Shown here: positions 11,441-23,340 of the stretch, piece by piece
How the letters are laid out: every line of letters begins with the position of its first letter
How positions within the stretch are numbered: the stretch's first letter is position 1
NCBI RefSeq assembly: GCF_022682495.2
Contig: NC_071397.1
Span: 19,354,739-19,418,738 of the forward strand
Length of the DNA stretch: 64,000 bases
Direction: 5' to 3'
Origin: Desmodus rotundus
Taxonomy: Eukaryota; Chordata; Mammalia; Chiroptera; Phyllostomidae
Notes under the pieces: model-generated
Told to the model about the DNA's origin: nothing
Databases searched by the model: none
The model's input: only the letters and a program-made list of their open reading frames with translations
Program-made: the position numbers and the translations under genes

Positions 11441-13518
11441 CCTGGAATTCTGTACGTCGTGAAAGTATCCTTCAGAAGTGAAGAAGACTTTCTCAGAGAA
11501 ACAAAATTGGAGGAAATGTGTGGCCAGTTGACATATTTTACATGAAATATTAAAAGGTGGTCTTTAGGCAGAAGGAAAATGATATAGGTGAAAAACTCAA
11601 ATGTACACACAGAAAGGAAGGTTATTGGAGAATGAATAAGTGAAGGTACAACAAAACCTATTATTTTTATTCTTAATTGATCTAACAGTAGCTTATTCAA
11701 AATAATAGCAAAATATATTCAACTAATATATATACACATGTGTGCTTATGTATCAGTAAAATGAATGACAGCATGACACAAAGAACTGAACTTAGAAACA
11801 CTTTCTTGTTTTAAGGTACTCACCCTACCTGAGAAGCGATGTAGTGTTAGTTGAAAGTAGGCTTGGATTCGTTGTAACTGTATATTGTGGACTCTGGGGC
11901 AACCACTGAAAAAAAAAGTTCAAAAGAGGTATAACTAATATGCTAAGAAAGGAGATAAAGTGAATCAAATAAAATGCTAAATTAAAACCAAAAAAGGTAG
12001 AAAAAGAGTGGAAGACAGAAATAGAAACAATGACAAGGGCTACAGAAAAACAGTAACAAATATGGTCAATATTAATCGAACTATAACAGTAATCACCTTG
12101 AATGTGAATAGTCTAAATACACTAATTGAAAAACATTATCTGAGCAGATAAAAAATATGACCCAACTACATATTATCTACAAGAAACTCACTTTAAATAT
12201 AAAGACATATATAGATTAGAAGTTAATGCATGGAGAAACATACCCTGTGCTAATACTAATCAAAAGAAAGCAGGAGTGGGTGTATTAATTTCAGACAAAG
12301 TGGGCTTCAAAGCAAGGAAAGTTATCAGGGATAAAAAAAGGAGGGGGGTATTACATAATGACAGAAAGGTCAAATCTCCAAGAAGACATAACAGTTCCTA
12401 GTGTGTATGCGATACAGTGTCAAACTGTATGAGGCAAAACCCGAGAACTACAAGGAATACTGGATGAATCCACGTCATAGTTAAAGATTCCAATACCCTT
12501 CTCGCAGAAGTGGACAAATCCAGCAGGCAGAATATCAGTTAGAACACAGTTGAACTAAACAACACTATCAAGCAACTGGATATAATTGACATTTATTAAC
12601 TGCTCTATCCACTAACAGGAGAATATACATTCTTCTCAAGCTCACATGGAACATTCACCAAAATATACAAATTGTGGGACCATAAAACATATCTTAACAA
12701 ATTTAAAAGAATAGAAATTATTAATGTGTGCTTTTAGACCACCGTGGAACTAAACTAGAAATGCATAATAGAAAACAGCTAGAAAATCACAAAGTACTTG
12801 GTGATTAAAGAACAGTCTTCTAATGACACAGGGACCCCCCAAAAATACCTGATCAAAAAGTAAACAGTATTTAAACTAAATAAAAATGGAAACATAGCTT
12901 ATCAAAATTATGAAGTGCAGTTAACACCATCCTTAGATGGAAATTTATTGTATTGAACTCATATATTAGAAAACAGGAAGGATATAAAACCATTAATCTT
13001 ACCTCTGCCTTAGTAAACTAGAAAAATAAAAGCCAATTAAATCCAAAATAAGCAGAAGAAGAGCAATAAAAATTAGAAGAGAAATCAATACATTGAAAAT
13101 AGGAAATCAATAGAGCAAAGAAATGAAACCAAGGGTGTGTCAATAAAACTGATACGTCTCTAGCCAGGTTAAGAAAAGAGAGTTGGCACACATTACACCT
13201 GTCAGAAGTGAGAGGACATCACTACAGGTCCCTTTGACACGGGTAGGATGATAAAGGAATACCATGAAGAACTCTAGGCCTACTAAGCTGAAAATCTAGA
13301 TGAAATGGACCAATTCCTTCAAAGGCACAGTCTGCCAAAGCTTACACATGAAGAAAAAGACTGCTATGGAGAGAGTTTTATTCCCTCTTCACATGATGAG
13401 AGGGGCATTGTTGTGGATCACAGAAGTTGAGAGAGATTCTCTAGCTCATAGGTCATAGCTGCATTGTCCTCTTTCCATAAAGTACTGAGTTTTGTCTTTC
13501 TTTTTTATAGAGGTTGCA

Positions 13519-14056
13519 TTTCATTAGTTGGCCAAAAGGTCCACTTAGTTTTTCTTGTAAAATAAAAAACACATTATTCATTTTCATTAATAACTTTATT
13601 GATTTGGACATTTTGAGTATGTTGACTGTCAGGTGGTATAATACTGATTATTCTCAATGTCTCAATTTGATCGCTATCAACTTCAACTGGTCTACCTGAC
13701 CATAGAGCATCACCCAGCCAGACATCTCCAGCACAAAACTTCACAAACCACTTTTGATACATTCAGTCAGTCACAGCCCCTTCTCTACACACTGCACAAA
13801 TATTTTTGTGTGTTTCGGTTGCATTTTTACTGTTCTTGAAATAATGAAGCATAATATGCTAAAAATGTTACTTGTTTTCTTCCATCTTCAATATTAAAAT
13901 GGCTATGCAAAAATTTGCCAATTTTGATAAGTTTACTTTAAATGCTGATATGACAGCTGTCACAATACAATGTAACAAAATTGTTTTGAATGAAGTTAAA
14001 GACAACTAAGTGCTACTTATCAGGAAAAAAAACCCCGAACTTTTTGGCCAACCCAA
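13519..14056 (-). mobile_element. Mariner element, internally deleted
   Basis: Terminal inverted repeats are visible: the right end reads 'ttttttggccaacccaata' style sequence (14040-14058) and the left end 'ttagttggccaaaaggtcc' (13524-13542). TA dinucleotides lie at the borders. The length of about 540 bp is under half that of an autonomous mariner (about 1.3 kb). The termini resemble the cecropia-type mariner group known from ruminant and other mammal genomes. It lies immediately after the old L1. Confidence 0.88.
13604..13885 (-). pseudogene. Mariner transposase, N-terminal third only
   Basis: From an ATG at the complement of 13883-13885, the frame encodes the start of the DNA-binding region but soon meets stops. 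An open piece then shows 'WFVKFCAGDVWLGDALWSG' and 'RPVEVDSDQIETL', the recognisable end of the helix-turn-helix DNA-binding part and the linker of mariner transposases. After this the sequence passes almost directly to the terminal repeat, so the whole catalytic DDD domain is missing. It cannot catalyse transposition; at most it could have bound mariner ends. Confidence 0.85.
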
Positions 14057-14058
14057 TA

Positions 14059-14635
14059 GTGAAATAAATGTTTGACATTCTCTTTTTTCCTTAGCATGTA
14101 GATGGACACAGTACACATTTGGGCGAGTTCTCAGACATGGTCAGCTCTGGGAGTCAAGTTTAAAGAGTTAAATGAGGTCTCCAGGGCAAGTTGTCATTCT
14201 TATGCTCCAGTGGCTTTATTTCTCATTATAAAATTTACATTATTTAATATCATTATCAAACTCAATGGGGAAATAAGATGAGCTTAACTAATTTCAAGTG
14301 TTTTGAGACAAAAGAATTAGGTAGTAGCCAGACATTTATTTAAATGTTTATGCCTGGAGACTAATTCTATATTACATTTAAATGGCACATGAGAAAAAAA
14401 AGAGATTTTTAATAACATAGAGACAAAATAGTTTAAAAATTTAAAGCAAAGCCCCTCTTTAATTAAAATCCTTTCCCCAAGTAAAACAGCATATGAATTT
14501 ACTAAATTAGATAGTTTCTAAAACTAATACAAATTAATTATAATGCTTGCCTTTTAGGTAATACTTCTCACTTTGTATATTTTCCTATTACTCACTTGTT
14601 GTACATTCTTGCTGGGAAAACAATGTTCTGTTCTT
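14059..14635. other. AT-rich, no recognisable feature
   Basis: No gene or clear repeat between the mariner and the minus-strand L1 sequence. Confidence 0.5.
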
Positions 14636-14830
14636 TTTCCCAGCTTGATTGAGATACGATTAGTGAACAAAAAAACTTTATATAATTAATAGATATAATT
14701 TGATAAGTTTGGACATAAAAATATACACTTGTGTGAGTCAAGTTATAAACAAATCCATCATCTCCAGAAGTTTCCTTGTGTACCTGTTTTTGTAGTAAGA
14801 ATTCTTAACATGAATGTGAACACATAGAAA
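14636..14830 (-). mobile_element. Old LINE-1 3' end, antisense
   Basis: The complement pattern 'cagcttgattgagatacga' followed by 'cacttgtgtgagtc' and 'atccatcatctccagaagtt' matches, in order, the 3' end of old mammalian L1 families read backwards. It is heavily diverged. Confidence 0.6.
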
Positions 14831-15014
14831 GCACATGTAGTGGGCTCTGCCCCTGGCTCCTGGCATAGAGCTCCTGAATCCCTTGTAATTTCCTGAACGA
14901 TATGGGCATAGGAGCATCTTCTGTCCCAGTGAGATGACTCTTGGTCAACTGGATAGCTTAATTTTCAGTTCTGTATTTTCTGTGCTTAGCTACTCCTAAC
15001 AATGTCTTGTTTTT
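14831..15014. repeat. Unnamed old repeat between L1 segments
   Basis: The segment with 'gggctctgcccctggctcct' and 'gaatcccttgtaatttcctg' resembles a dispersed mammalian repeat I cannot name with confidence. It separates two antisense L1 3' ends. Confidence 0.3.
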
Positions 15015-16330
15015 ACTTAAAATTTACTGATGTGCAATTGGACACAATAAAATGAACAGTTTACATTTAATGAGTTTTAACAAATATATAAATCCATCTA
15101 ACCACCACCATCAAGATATAGGACATTTCCATCAACAAATGTTTTCCTATTGCTACTTGCTAGTCAGTTGTCATTCTTCAATACCCATCCTTCCCTCTGG
15201 GACTAATTTCTGTTACTCCACATTAGATTTTTTTCCCTAGAGTTTGATGTGAATGGAATCACACAAAATCTTACTGTCCTATGAATGACTTCTTTCACTC
15301 AGCATGCTGTCATTGTGTCTCATCTGTGTCGTCTATCAGAAGTTCGTACTCTGATATTGGTGACTATATTCCATTTTATTGGTGCATTACATTTTTAAAT
15401 CTATTCTAGTTTTTGGCTATTATAAATAAAGCTTTTATAAACATTTGTAGTCAAGTCCTGTATGATTATATCTTCTCATTTCTTTTGGGTAAAAATCTAG
15501 AAGTGAAATTGTTCAGTCATATAATAAGCATTTATCTAATTTCACAATTTTTTGCTCACACTGAATTTGCAAAGATGTTCTATGTATTTTTATAAAATAT
15601 TTACTTTTTTAAGTTTCAATGTATATGTCTATAATCTACTTGGAATACATTTTTTCATATGGTTTCAGGTAAAGGTTGTTTAAAATTTTTCATTTGGAAA
15701 TCCAGTTATGCCAGCATCATTTTTTGTAAACTTATTTTATATAGATTTACCTTCACATCTTTGCTGAAAATTAATTGACCATATAGGTATAGTAGCATTT
15801 CTGGAATCTCTGTTCTTTTCTATTGATTTTTAATAATATTCTTCTGCCATTTTACCTTGTTTTGATTACCATAACAGGGTAATCTTGAAATCAAGTAGTT
15901 CAAGTCTACCAAATTGGTTCTTCTTTTTAAAAAGTGTTATTGCTTTTCTAGGACCTTTATATTTTTTATATATTTTAGAATAGGCTCGTCTGTTGGGGAA
16001 AAAAACTGCATTCATTTTGAATAGGCTTTTATGTTGAATCTACAGAGATGATTAACAATGAACAACTTGAAGTATGTGACCCATAAACATGGCATATCTC
16101 TTTATTCATTCATTTAGGTCTCCTTTATTTCTGTTGTTTTCAGCGGTTAATAATTACATGTGTTTTGTTAAAACTTTTCCTAAATTTTTATGAATGTGCA
16201 TATATTCTAGATTATGTTATTTTAAATTTAATTTTTCAGTTATTATTACTGATATATATAAATACAATCAATTTTGTACATTGACCTTAAATCATTTAAC
16301 ATTTTTAAACTCATATTAATTCCTATAGTT

Positions 16331-16370
<40 letters not shown>

Positions 16371-16382
16371 GCATATATATAT
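16331..16382. repeat. (TA)n microsatellite
   Basis: A TA run at 16333-16367 followed by 'catgcatatatata', inside the old L1. Confidence 0.95.
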
Positions 16383-16914
16383 CATGTTATCTTTAAATAG
16401 AGTTTTTAGTTCTGTCTTTCCAATTTGTATGTCTTTCATTTCTTTTCTTCTTCTTCTTTTTTTTTTGCCTTGCCATATAGGCTATATCTTCTACTAAATT
16501 TTGGATCAAATGGTGAGAATTCATATCTCCATGCCTTTTCTACAATCTTAAGAAAAACAAAATTTCAGTGTTTTAGCATATATATTTTTTTTCCTGTAAT
16601 GTCTTTGCCTGGTTTTGTTATCATGGTAATACTGGCCTGGTAAAGCATGTTGGAAAGTGTTCCTTTCCCATTTTTCAATGAAAGAGTTTGTAGGAAATCA
16701 GCATGATATTTTTCTTAAATACTTGAAAGAATTCTCTGGTGAAACAATCTGACACTAATTCATTGTAGGGAGGTATTTCAGTATGGATTAAATTATTTTA
16801 ATTGGTGTAGATACATTAAGATTTTCTATTTTTTGTGTAATAATTTTGGTAGCTTGTGTCTTTTACATAATTTGTCCATTTAATTTTAGTTGTAAAATTT
16901 ATTGGTACAAAGTT

Positions 16915-17180
16915 GGTCATAATATTTCATTTTTTAATTGAGTTTATTGGAGTAACACCTGTTAACAAAATTATAAAGATTTCAGGTGCACAATTCTACA
17001 ACGTATCATCTGTACTCTGGATTGTGTGTTCACACCCCCAGCCAAGTCTCCATCCATCACCACCCACCCCCCTTACCCCTCTGCACCACCCTCACTGCCT
17101 CCACCCCTCACAGCAATCACCACACTGTTGTCCACGCCCACGAGTTCTTTCTTTTCTTTTTTGCTCAATCCTTCACATTA
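16915..17180 (-). mobile_element. Younger LINE-1 3' end, antisense
   Basis: Starts with 'ttttttaattgagtttattg' (complement of the A tail) and continues with 'tttcaggtgcacaattctac' and a C-rich segment, the complement of an L1 G-rich 3' UTR. Open frames here are artefacts of the stop-poor C-rich sequence. It is nested in the older antisense L1. Confidence 0.82.
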
Positions 17181-18184
17181 CAATGTTTAGTAGTAGTTCT
17201 TCTTTCCTTTATTACATCGACAATTTGTGCTTCTATTTTCCTTTTTAAATGATCAATGTATCTAGCAGTCTATCAACTTTATGTTTTTTCAAAGGCCAGC
17301 CTTCAGTTTCATTAATTTTCTGTAGTGTTTTTCATTTTCTATTCCATTGATTCCTGCTCTTATCTCTTATCTTTGTTATCTACTCACTTCTTCACATTTT
17401 ATATTTGACTTACTCTTCATTTTCTGGGTCTCAATATTGAAGTTGAAGGCATGAATGTTTGACTTTTCTTCTCCCTAATGTAATTTAAAACTATAAATTT
17501 CCCTTCAAACATTGCTTTAGCTGCATATGACAATTTGTTTTCATTTATATTTAGTTAAATGAAATAATTTTAGTTAAATAAAAATTTTCTATTTTTTATT
17601 ATGATTTCTTCCTTAACTCATTTTTTTTTACATTTCTTCCTTGACCCATTTGTAGTATACTATTTCATGTCCATATATTTGGGGTATTTCTGGGGTTTTT
17701 GGCCAATTTTAAGCTATTGGTTTTCATTTATTTTTATTAAGTTTGGATATATGTTCAGTATAATTGTGGTACTAAATTTACTAAGACTTGCTTTATGGCC
17801 TAGCATATGAATATCCCACGTGAAATAGAGCACCGTGTGCAAAAGACTTTTCTATAAATGTCATTTGGGTCAAGTTGGTTGAAAGAATTACTAAAGTCTT
17901 TATATGCTTAATGAATTTCTATCCACTTATATTCTAAATTACTGAGACAAGAGTAATGGCATATTCAAACTGCTTTTTGCTTGTGTATTTCTTCTTTCAG
18001 CTCTGTCATTTGTTTCCTAATGTATTTTAAAGCTGTGTTTTCGGATACATAGACATTTCTGATGATTTCTTATTAACGAATTTACATTGCTATGATTATT
18101 AAATTTGTCTTCTTATTCCTGATAATAGTCTTATTTCTTAAATCTACTGTAGTGATGTTAGTAAATCTATCCCATCTTTCATTT

Positions 18185-18250
18185 TTATTTATTTTTTTAA
18201 AATGTTATTTTATTTTTTTCATTACCATTTAGTCCCTTTATACCCCATCT
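18185..18250 (-). mobile_element. Fragment of LINE-1 3' end, antisense
   Basis: 'ttcattaccatttagtccct' with a T-rich left side is the complement of the terminal bases of an L1 tail similar to that ending near 33540. Only about 60 bp remain. Confidence 0.6.
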
Positions 18251-19560
18251 TTTTTAAGATTAGTATTTGTATGTTGTATACTTTTTCTTTGTTTGTTACT
18301 GGGTTTTCAAGTTTACTGACTTTTTCTTCTCTGTAATTTTCTATCCTTTGTTGATCTCACCCAGTGGATGTTTGTCTGAGCTATGTTTTTCATCTCTAGA
18401 AGTTGTATTTTTAATCATTTATATCTCTTGTTTTTATTATCATGTTCACATTTTCCTTTTCATACTTGAACATAGTTATAATAGCTGTGCTAACATCCTT
18501 CTTTTTTAATCTAATCATCTCTGTCATTTATATGTCTATTTCTATTAGATGACTTTTCTCTTGTGTATGGACCACATTTTCATGCTTATTGATATGCATA
18601 TTAGTTTTGATTGGATACTGGATATTGCAGATTTTATGCTCTTGAGTGTGTGGCTTTGTTTTATTTTCAAGCGAGTTGGCTTTTTATCTGACAGTTAAAT
18701 TATTTGCTATTCAGTTTGATCCTTTGTGTATTATTTCCAAGCTTTGTTTTGAGTAAATCTAGAGTAGCCCTTGTACTAGGGATAGGTTAGATGCTCTATA
18801 AGATGTGTCCTGAGTCATCAGCAGAGTCTCTTTACTCTGGATGTGGGAATTCAAAGATATTTTCTGTTCTGTGTAAGTTTTAGGAATCATTCACCTAAAA
18901 GATCACTGGTAGCCCTTTGCTAACTTCACAAAGTTGAACCCACACAGGTACATCTTCTGATACAGCAAGAAATCCATGGGATTCCATAAAGATTTGGGGG
19001 CCTCTTTTTTTTTTTGCCTAACTTCTTCTAATCTGGAATTCAGTCCTCCAACTTCCAGCTGCCTCAGACTCCCGGATCTCTGGGAGAGATGCTTAATGAT
19101 ACCAACATGCTTTGCAGTGTGAAGTTTGCTTTCAGGCAGAGAGAGTGATTGCAGGTCTTCCTTTTTTTCTTCTCTTAGAAATTAGATTTCTGCTTTGGTT
19201 ATTATCTAATAAGTGAGAACAGTTATTTCATAATTTTTGTCTAGTTTTCTGTTTTTTTTAAAGGTCATAAAATCAATTTACTTCCTGTTATCTCATAATA
19301 GCTGAAAGAAGACCTTAATGTCCCTATTGTAGACTCTCTCCGTTATTTCTTAAATTTTACTGTACATTTTTCAAACTCTATAGCTGTTTTGTCATATCGT
19401 CTTTCATTTCTTGAGTTTACCTGAACTTCTGTTTCCTTCAGTAAGTTTTCTTTACTAAAATATATTCATCTGCCTCTTGTCATGTTCTGTTATTATTTTT
19501 TTGTACATTTTTTTGGAGAGTCAAAGGGAATAGTAGTTAAGCTTTTATTTTACATCAGAT

Positions 19561-20254
19561 GTTTCTATTAATAATTAATAAAAGATAAAAGAGATTCTGT
19601 TTGGAACTTTTTTTCCCAGACTTATATAATAATAGTCAGAGGTATGACATGGGTTAGCTGTTAATTTGCTCATCAGTCTTGAAAGAGTTTCTCTTTAATT
19701 GTACCATGTTTTCTGCCTTGAAGTTCACTTCTTGCTTCCCTATTGCCACATTTCATTTTATGTGTCAACATATCCCCCAGATGGCAAACTTGCAGTGACA
19801 CTTGTGACTTATAAGTTACATGTCTTTAAGTTTGCACTTCATTCATTTCCGCTCACATTATTCATCAATTTCAAAGCTAATTTCCTACTTTTCTTTTTTT
19901 TTTGTTTCCCCACCCAATTCATAGCCATCCATTTTATCTAATTTACATGCTACATTGAAAAATCATTTCTGTGGAATGGCAAATTAAAGACATACCACCT
20001 TTTCTTATCCTCCTTTATTCCTACCAATAATACATTCTGAAAGCAGGCAACTTATTCATTTTTCCTATGAATTATTTGTTATATGTCCTTTTATTTTAAA
20101 TTAAAATATTATTAGTTGGGTTTATCAACAACTGTTTGCCTTTTTCAAAGAAAGCTCTATCCTATTGTAATTTGGAGAGGTAACTACAAATTTTTGTGTT
20201 CTCTCTCATTTTATTTACATAGTTAGAAGATTTTTGTTTTTGAGGTCTGTGGTT
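19561..20254. other. AT-rich, no recognisable feature
   Basis: Possibly the decayed edge of the antisense L1, but I cannot support any element here. Confidence 0.4.
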
Positions 20255-20338
20255 GTGAAGATAGATGTAGATGGAAAGATTAGATATAGAGAAAAAGAGA
20301 TAGAGATAAAAACAGAAATAAAGATAGAGATGGAGGTA
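20255..20338. repeat. GATA-like degenerate simple repeat
   Basis: Imperfect 'gatagatgtagatgg' and 'gagatagagataaaa' motifs make a purine-rich simple repeat. Confidence 0.8.
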
Positions 20339-20850
20339 CAGTGAGTCCTCAATGCCATCAATAAGCTCTTGGAAAGTGCAACTTTAGGCAAAATGACATA
20401 AAGAAACCAATTTTACCATAGGCTGATTGATATCAGTAAGGTGGAGGTTCTTACAGAACATTTCTGGTCCAAAAGATATCACCAAACTTCTAAATAAAGA
20501 CCCAAACACTGAAATACATTGAAATAAATGCAAGCTTAATAAAAAGTAAGATATTTCCCAACCTGTTTATTCCACCTCAAGGTTGCAGATGGCCTGAGAC
20601 TTTCTGCCAACTCAGGGCAAAAGGTGGGACCCCACCCTGCACAGGATGCCCTTCCATCACAGGGCACACGCACACCCACACCCACACCCACGTTCTCTTA
20701 GACTAGAGCAATCGAGGCACTCCAGTTCACCTCATGTGCACATCTTTGGGATGTAGGAGGAAACTGGAGTCCCTGGAGAAGACATCGGATGTCATGCAAA
20801 CCCCACACGGACAGTGGCCCCAGCCAGGAACTGATTATTTTTCTCATCAA
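20339..20850 (+). repeat. Old dispersed repeat, family not named
   Basis: Begins 'cagtgagtcctcaatgccat' and includes 'aaaccaattttaccataggc', 'caccaaacttctaaataaag', 'tccatcacagggcaca' and 'ccacacggacagtggcccca'. I recognise this order of motifs as a dispersed mammalian repeat but cannot give its name. A (CACACC)n-like patch lies at 20664-20692. Confidence 0.45.
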
Positions 20851-22200
20851 TGTTATAACACATCAACATTATTTCAGCCTCTGCTGTATAGATATATACA
20901 GTTTTTGTTTGCTTCTTTGAGTTATTTTCCTTGATTGTTGACACATCCGTTTCATACCAGAACAAATGTGAGATTATCATTGTGCCACATGCTGCAGAGT
21001 ATAGAACAGATGAGAAAAGTCAAGCTAAATATAAGATATCCTCAGATTATGATTTATTTTACCTTTATTGGGTAATCTTTTCTCATTGACATAAATGGTT
21101 GACACAGGCAGAAAGTGAAGGTAATTGTGTTTCTTGATTTTGAGAAATTATCTTAACAAGGTTCATGCCCTTCTTTCAAGTGAGCAGCATATCTGTGTGT
21201 GCTTGTGTAAGAAAGGGATAGAAACTGTTTCAGCAACGTCAGGGAAGATGTTAACTGAGCTGCCCTTTAAGGTCTTGAGATTCTTTTGTATACTACAACC
21301 TCTTCATTTCTTCAGGATTTGGTAATCTTGCTCCCTCTGGCTAGGAGGACTAAGTCCCCTGTAGCCTTGACTTTTGGGATCTCTTGGAAGAATATCGTAT
21401 GAGTCATGGTCATTTACCTATCAGAATATTATTAGCACTACTTGTTATTAAACAAAATATCCCCATGCCCTGGTTGTGGGGACATGTTCTGGTCTATTTG
21501 CTTCCAAGGGCTTACTTCTTTGGTATTTCAGAAAGTCCGTGGTCAGTCACCTTGATGACCCTACATCATATATCTCAAATCATAAATCACCTAGATTTTA
21601 GAGATGAGATAGGAAAAGCACCTATTCTTCTAATACAGCTATACCTTTGTTCCCAAGGGGAGCTAAATTGTTTCTAATTGAGATATCTCCAAATGGAGGT
21701 TTTATAATGCAATTTGTTGGGTAAACAAAGAGAACAAAACCCACAGTATATCCACTCTGTTTATGCCTAGCAATGTATAGCTGTCCCTTATTAAGGACAC
21801 TGAGCAATAACTTCAGGAAGGGAAATAATTGGAAAGAGTATTTGCTAGTATTTGAGCTCCCTTCAAACTTTGTTATTACTTTCTCTTTTTTATTATTGTT
21901 CAAGTACAGTTGTCTCTATTTTCATATTTACTATCAAACCTAGGTTCAGAGTGAACAAAATTTAAATGAGCTCTTTGTAGTTTTCCACAGTTAGAAACAA
22001 CTGATGGATTGGCGGAGTGATTGATGTCTGCATATAGAACAGAACGTACAATTTTGCAATCTCGGTTATCGAAAGTAAGAGTGGAATGAAGTTTAGCAGG
22101 AGAAGAAAATAGGAAGAGAAAAATGTAGAGGGATGAGGTTCTCATGTTTCACAGAAGGATTGTGAAATTACTGACTAAAATTGGTGAAATAAAAATAGAG
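20851..22200. other. No recognisable feature
   Basis: Intergenic DNA with several short chance reading frames (up to 97 codons) that overlap on both strands and match nothing I know. Confidence 0.45.
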
Positions 22201-22336
22201 CTATAAGGTTATAATTTAAAGTTATAAAGATAACAAACGTTGCTACATTTTGCATATGTAGCAAAAGCGATTTGCAACATATGATTTAAGTCCTCATTTT
22301 GGTTATCTTTGTAACTTTAAATTATATTCTTATAAC
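22201..22336. repeat. Palindrome: 34-bp inverted repeat with 67-bp loop
   Basis: The left arm (22201-22234, centred on 'ataatttaaagttataaaga') and right arm (22302-22336, 'tctttgtaactttaaattat') are inverted copies with few mismatches. The intervening 67 bp hold a smaller hairpin, 'tgctaca' (22241-22247) paired with 'tgtagca' (22257-22263). No TA or 8-bp duplication is evident. It could be an old palindromic MITE or a hairpin-forming locus. Confidence 0.75.
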
Positions 22337-23104
22337 TTATATTTTATCTATTGGAGAAAGAGAGAATGATAAATTGGGAGGGGGAGTAATAAGTTTATTT
22401 ACAATGGAGAATTAATGATACAGTTTAAAATTGATGATTCAAGACACACACAATGTTTATTTATTAGTGTTTTTAAGTAAGTATGTGACATTTTGTTTTT
22501 TACCTTGTTAAAGTGTTATTTTTATTAAAACAGAAGAAATTAGACTATTTTACATCTGCAACATGGGCTGTTTATAAATTTGGCATTTTAAGTCATACAT
22601 GGAGATTAAAAATATGTAATCCTTACTTTCTGTATTGAGTAAGAACATATTCAACAAACATTTACATGAAAACATTTACCTGAGAACATGTTAAAAGTAA
22701 AGCGACAGATTAGGTGATTTTGCAATGTTTCTTCTTGGATGGGGAAAACAAATATTTTGAAGAGTTGGAAACAAAGGAAGAATAGTTGTTGTTTCCAATA
22801 CGCTAGATTGCCATTCTGTAAACCATGCCAAAGGAGTACATTTAGCCATTAAGGCCCCCGCCACCCTGAGTTTCCACTGTTCAGTCTGTTTTGGAACCTT
22901 CAGTATCTCCCTGTGGTTTCATGAGTACGTTTATTTAAGCGCGGGTTGAAGTGCTTAATCCTGGTCCCCTAGCTGCTACTGCAAAAGTTAGAAACTATGA
23001 GATTAGAATGATCATCAATGTATATTTCCAAAATTCTATCAACACAGTGGCCCTCTTAACGGAGAAAACATACACATTGCCTGGAATATGCCTCATGTCT
23101 TGGA
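22337..23104. other. No recognisable feature
   Basis: AT-rich intergenic DNA. Confidence 0.5.
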
Positions 23105-23340
23105 ACGACAGCCTGGTATAGTGAAAATAGTGTCGGCTTCAGATTACATTGACCTGAGTTCAAGTGCTAACTGCAGCACTGGAATAGCCAAGCCGCCTCA
23201 TGTTGTCATCAGGAGGATTACAAAAGGCAGCTCATTTAAAATGACTGGCTCAGAGTGTCACAGAGGACAGCAATTAATATTACTGTTCCTCATCCAGATA
23301 CAAAGCAGTGCATCGTAAATGGATACAGGTGGAGGAGCTC
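23105..23340 (+). mobile_element. MIR SINE
   Basis: 'gcctggtatagtgaaaatag' followed by 'ttgacctgagttcaagtgct' and then 'tcatcaggaggattacaaaa' follows the MIR order from tRNA-related head through the core to the tail. It is diverged as expected for an ancient element. Confidence 0.7.

Larger units (their letters stand above)
10811..13370 (+). mobile_element. Old LINE-1, 5' half (ORF1 plus start of ORF2)
   Basis: Sequence from about 10811 follows L1 order: ORF1 N-terminus, coiled coil, ORF1 end and inter-ORF spacer ('cttaattgatctaacagta', about 11674), then the ORF2 endonuclease region from about 12065 ('cttgaatgtgaatagt') and on towards the start of reverse transcriptase. It stops near 13370 without a 3' end. 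Stops and frameshifts are frequent, and a short younger L1 tail interrupts it at 11338-11440. This is a long-dead copy. Confidence 0.88.
15015..19560 (-). mobile_element. Old LINE-1/HAL1-type sequence, antisense
   Basis: Read on the minus strand, this is a decayed L1: 3' UTR at the left (15015-15250, with 'accaccaccatcaagatata' on the plus strand), ORF2 C-terminus at 15250-15600, reverse-transcriptase sequence at about 17300-18170 ('tataaatgtcatttgggtca' at 17855 is typical of the antisense of this region) and 5'/ORF1-like material from 18250. The part from 18250 may belong to a separate HAL1-like copy. Younger L1 tails interrupt it at 16915-17180 and 18185-18250. No long L1 frame survives. 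Confidence 0.75.
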
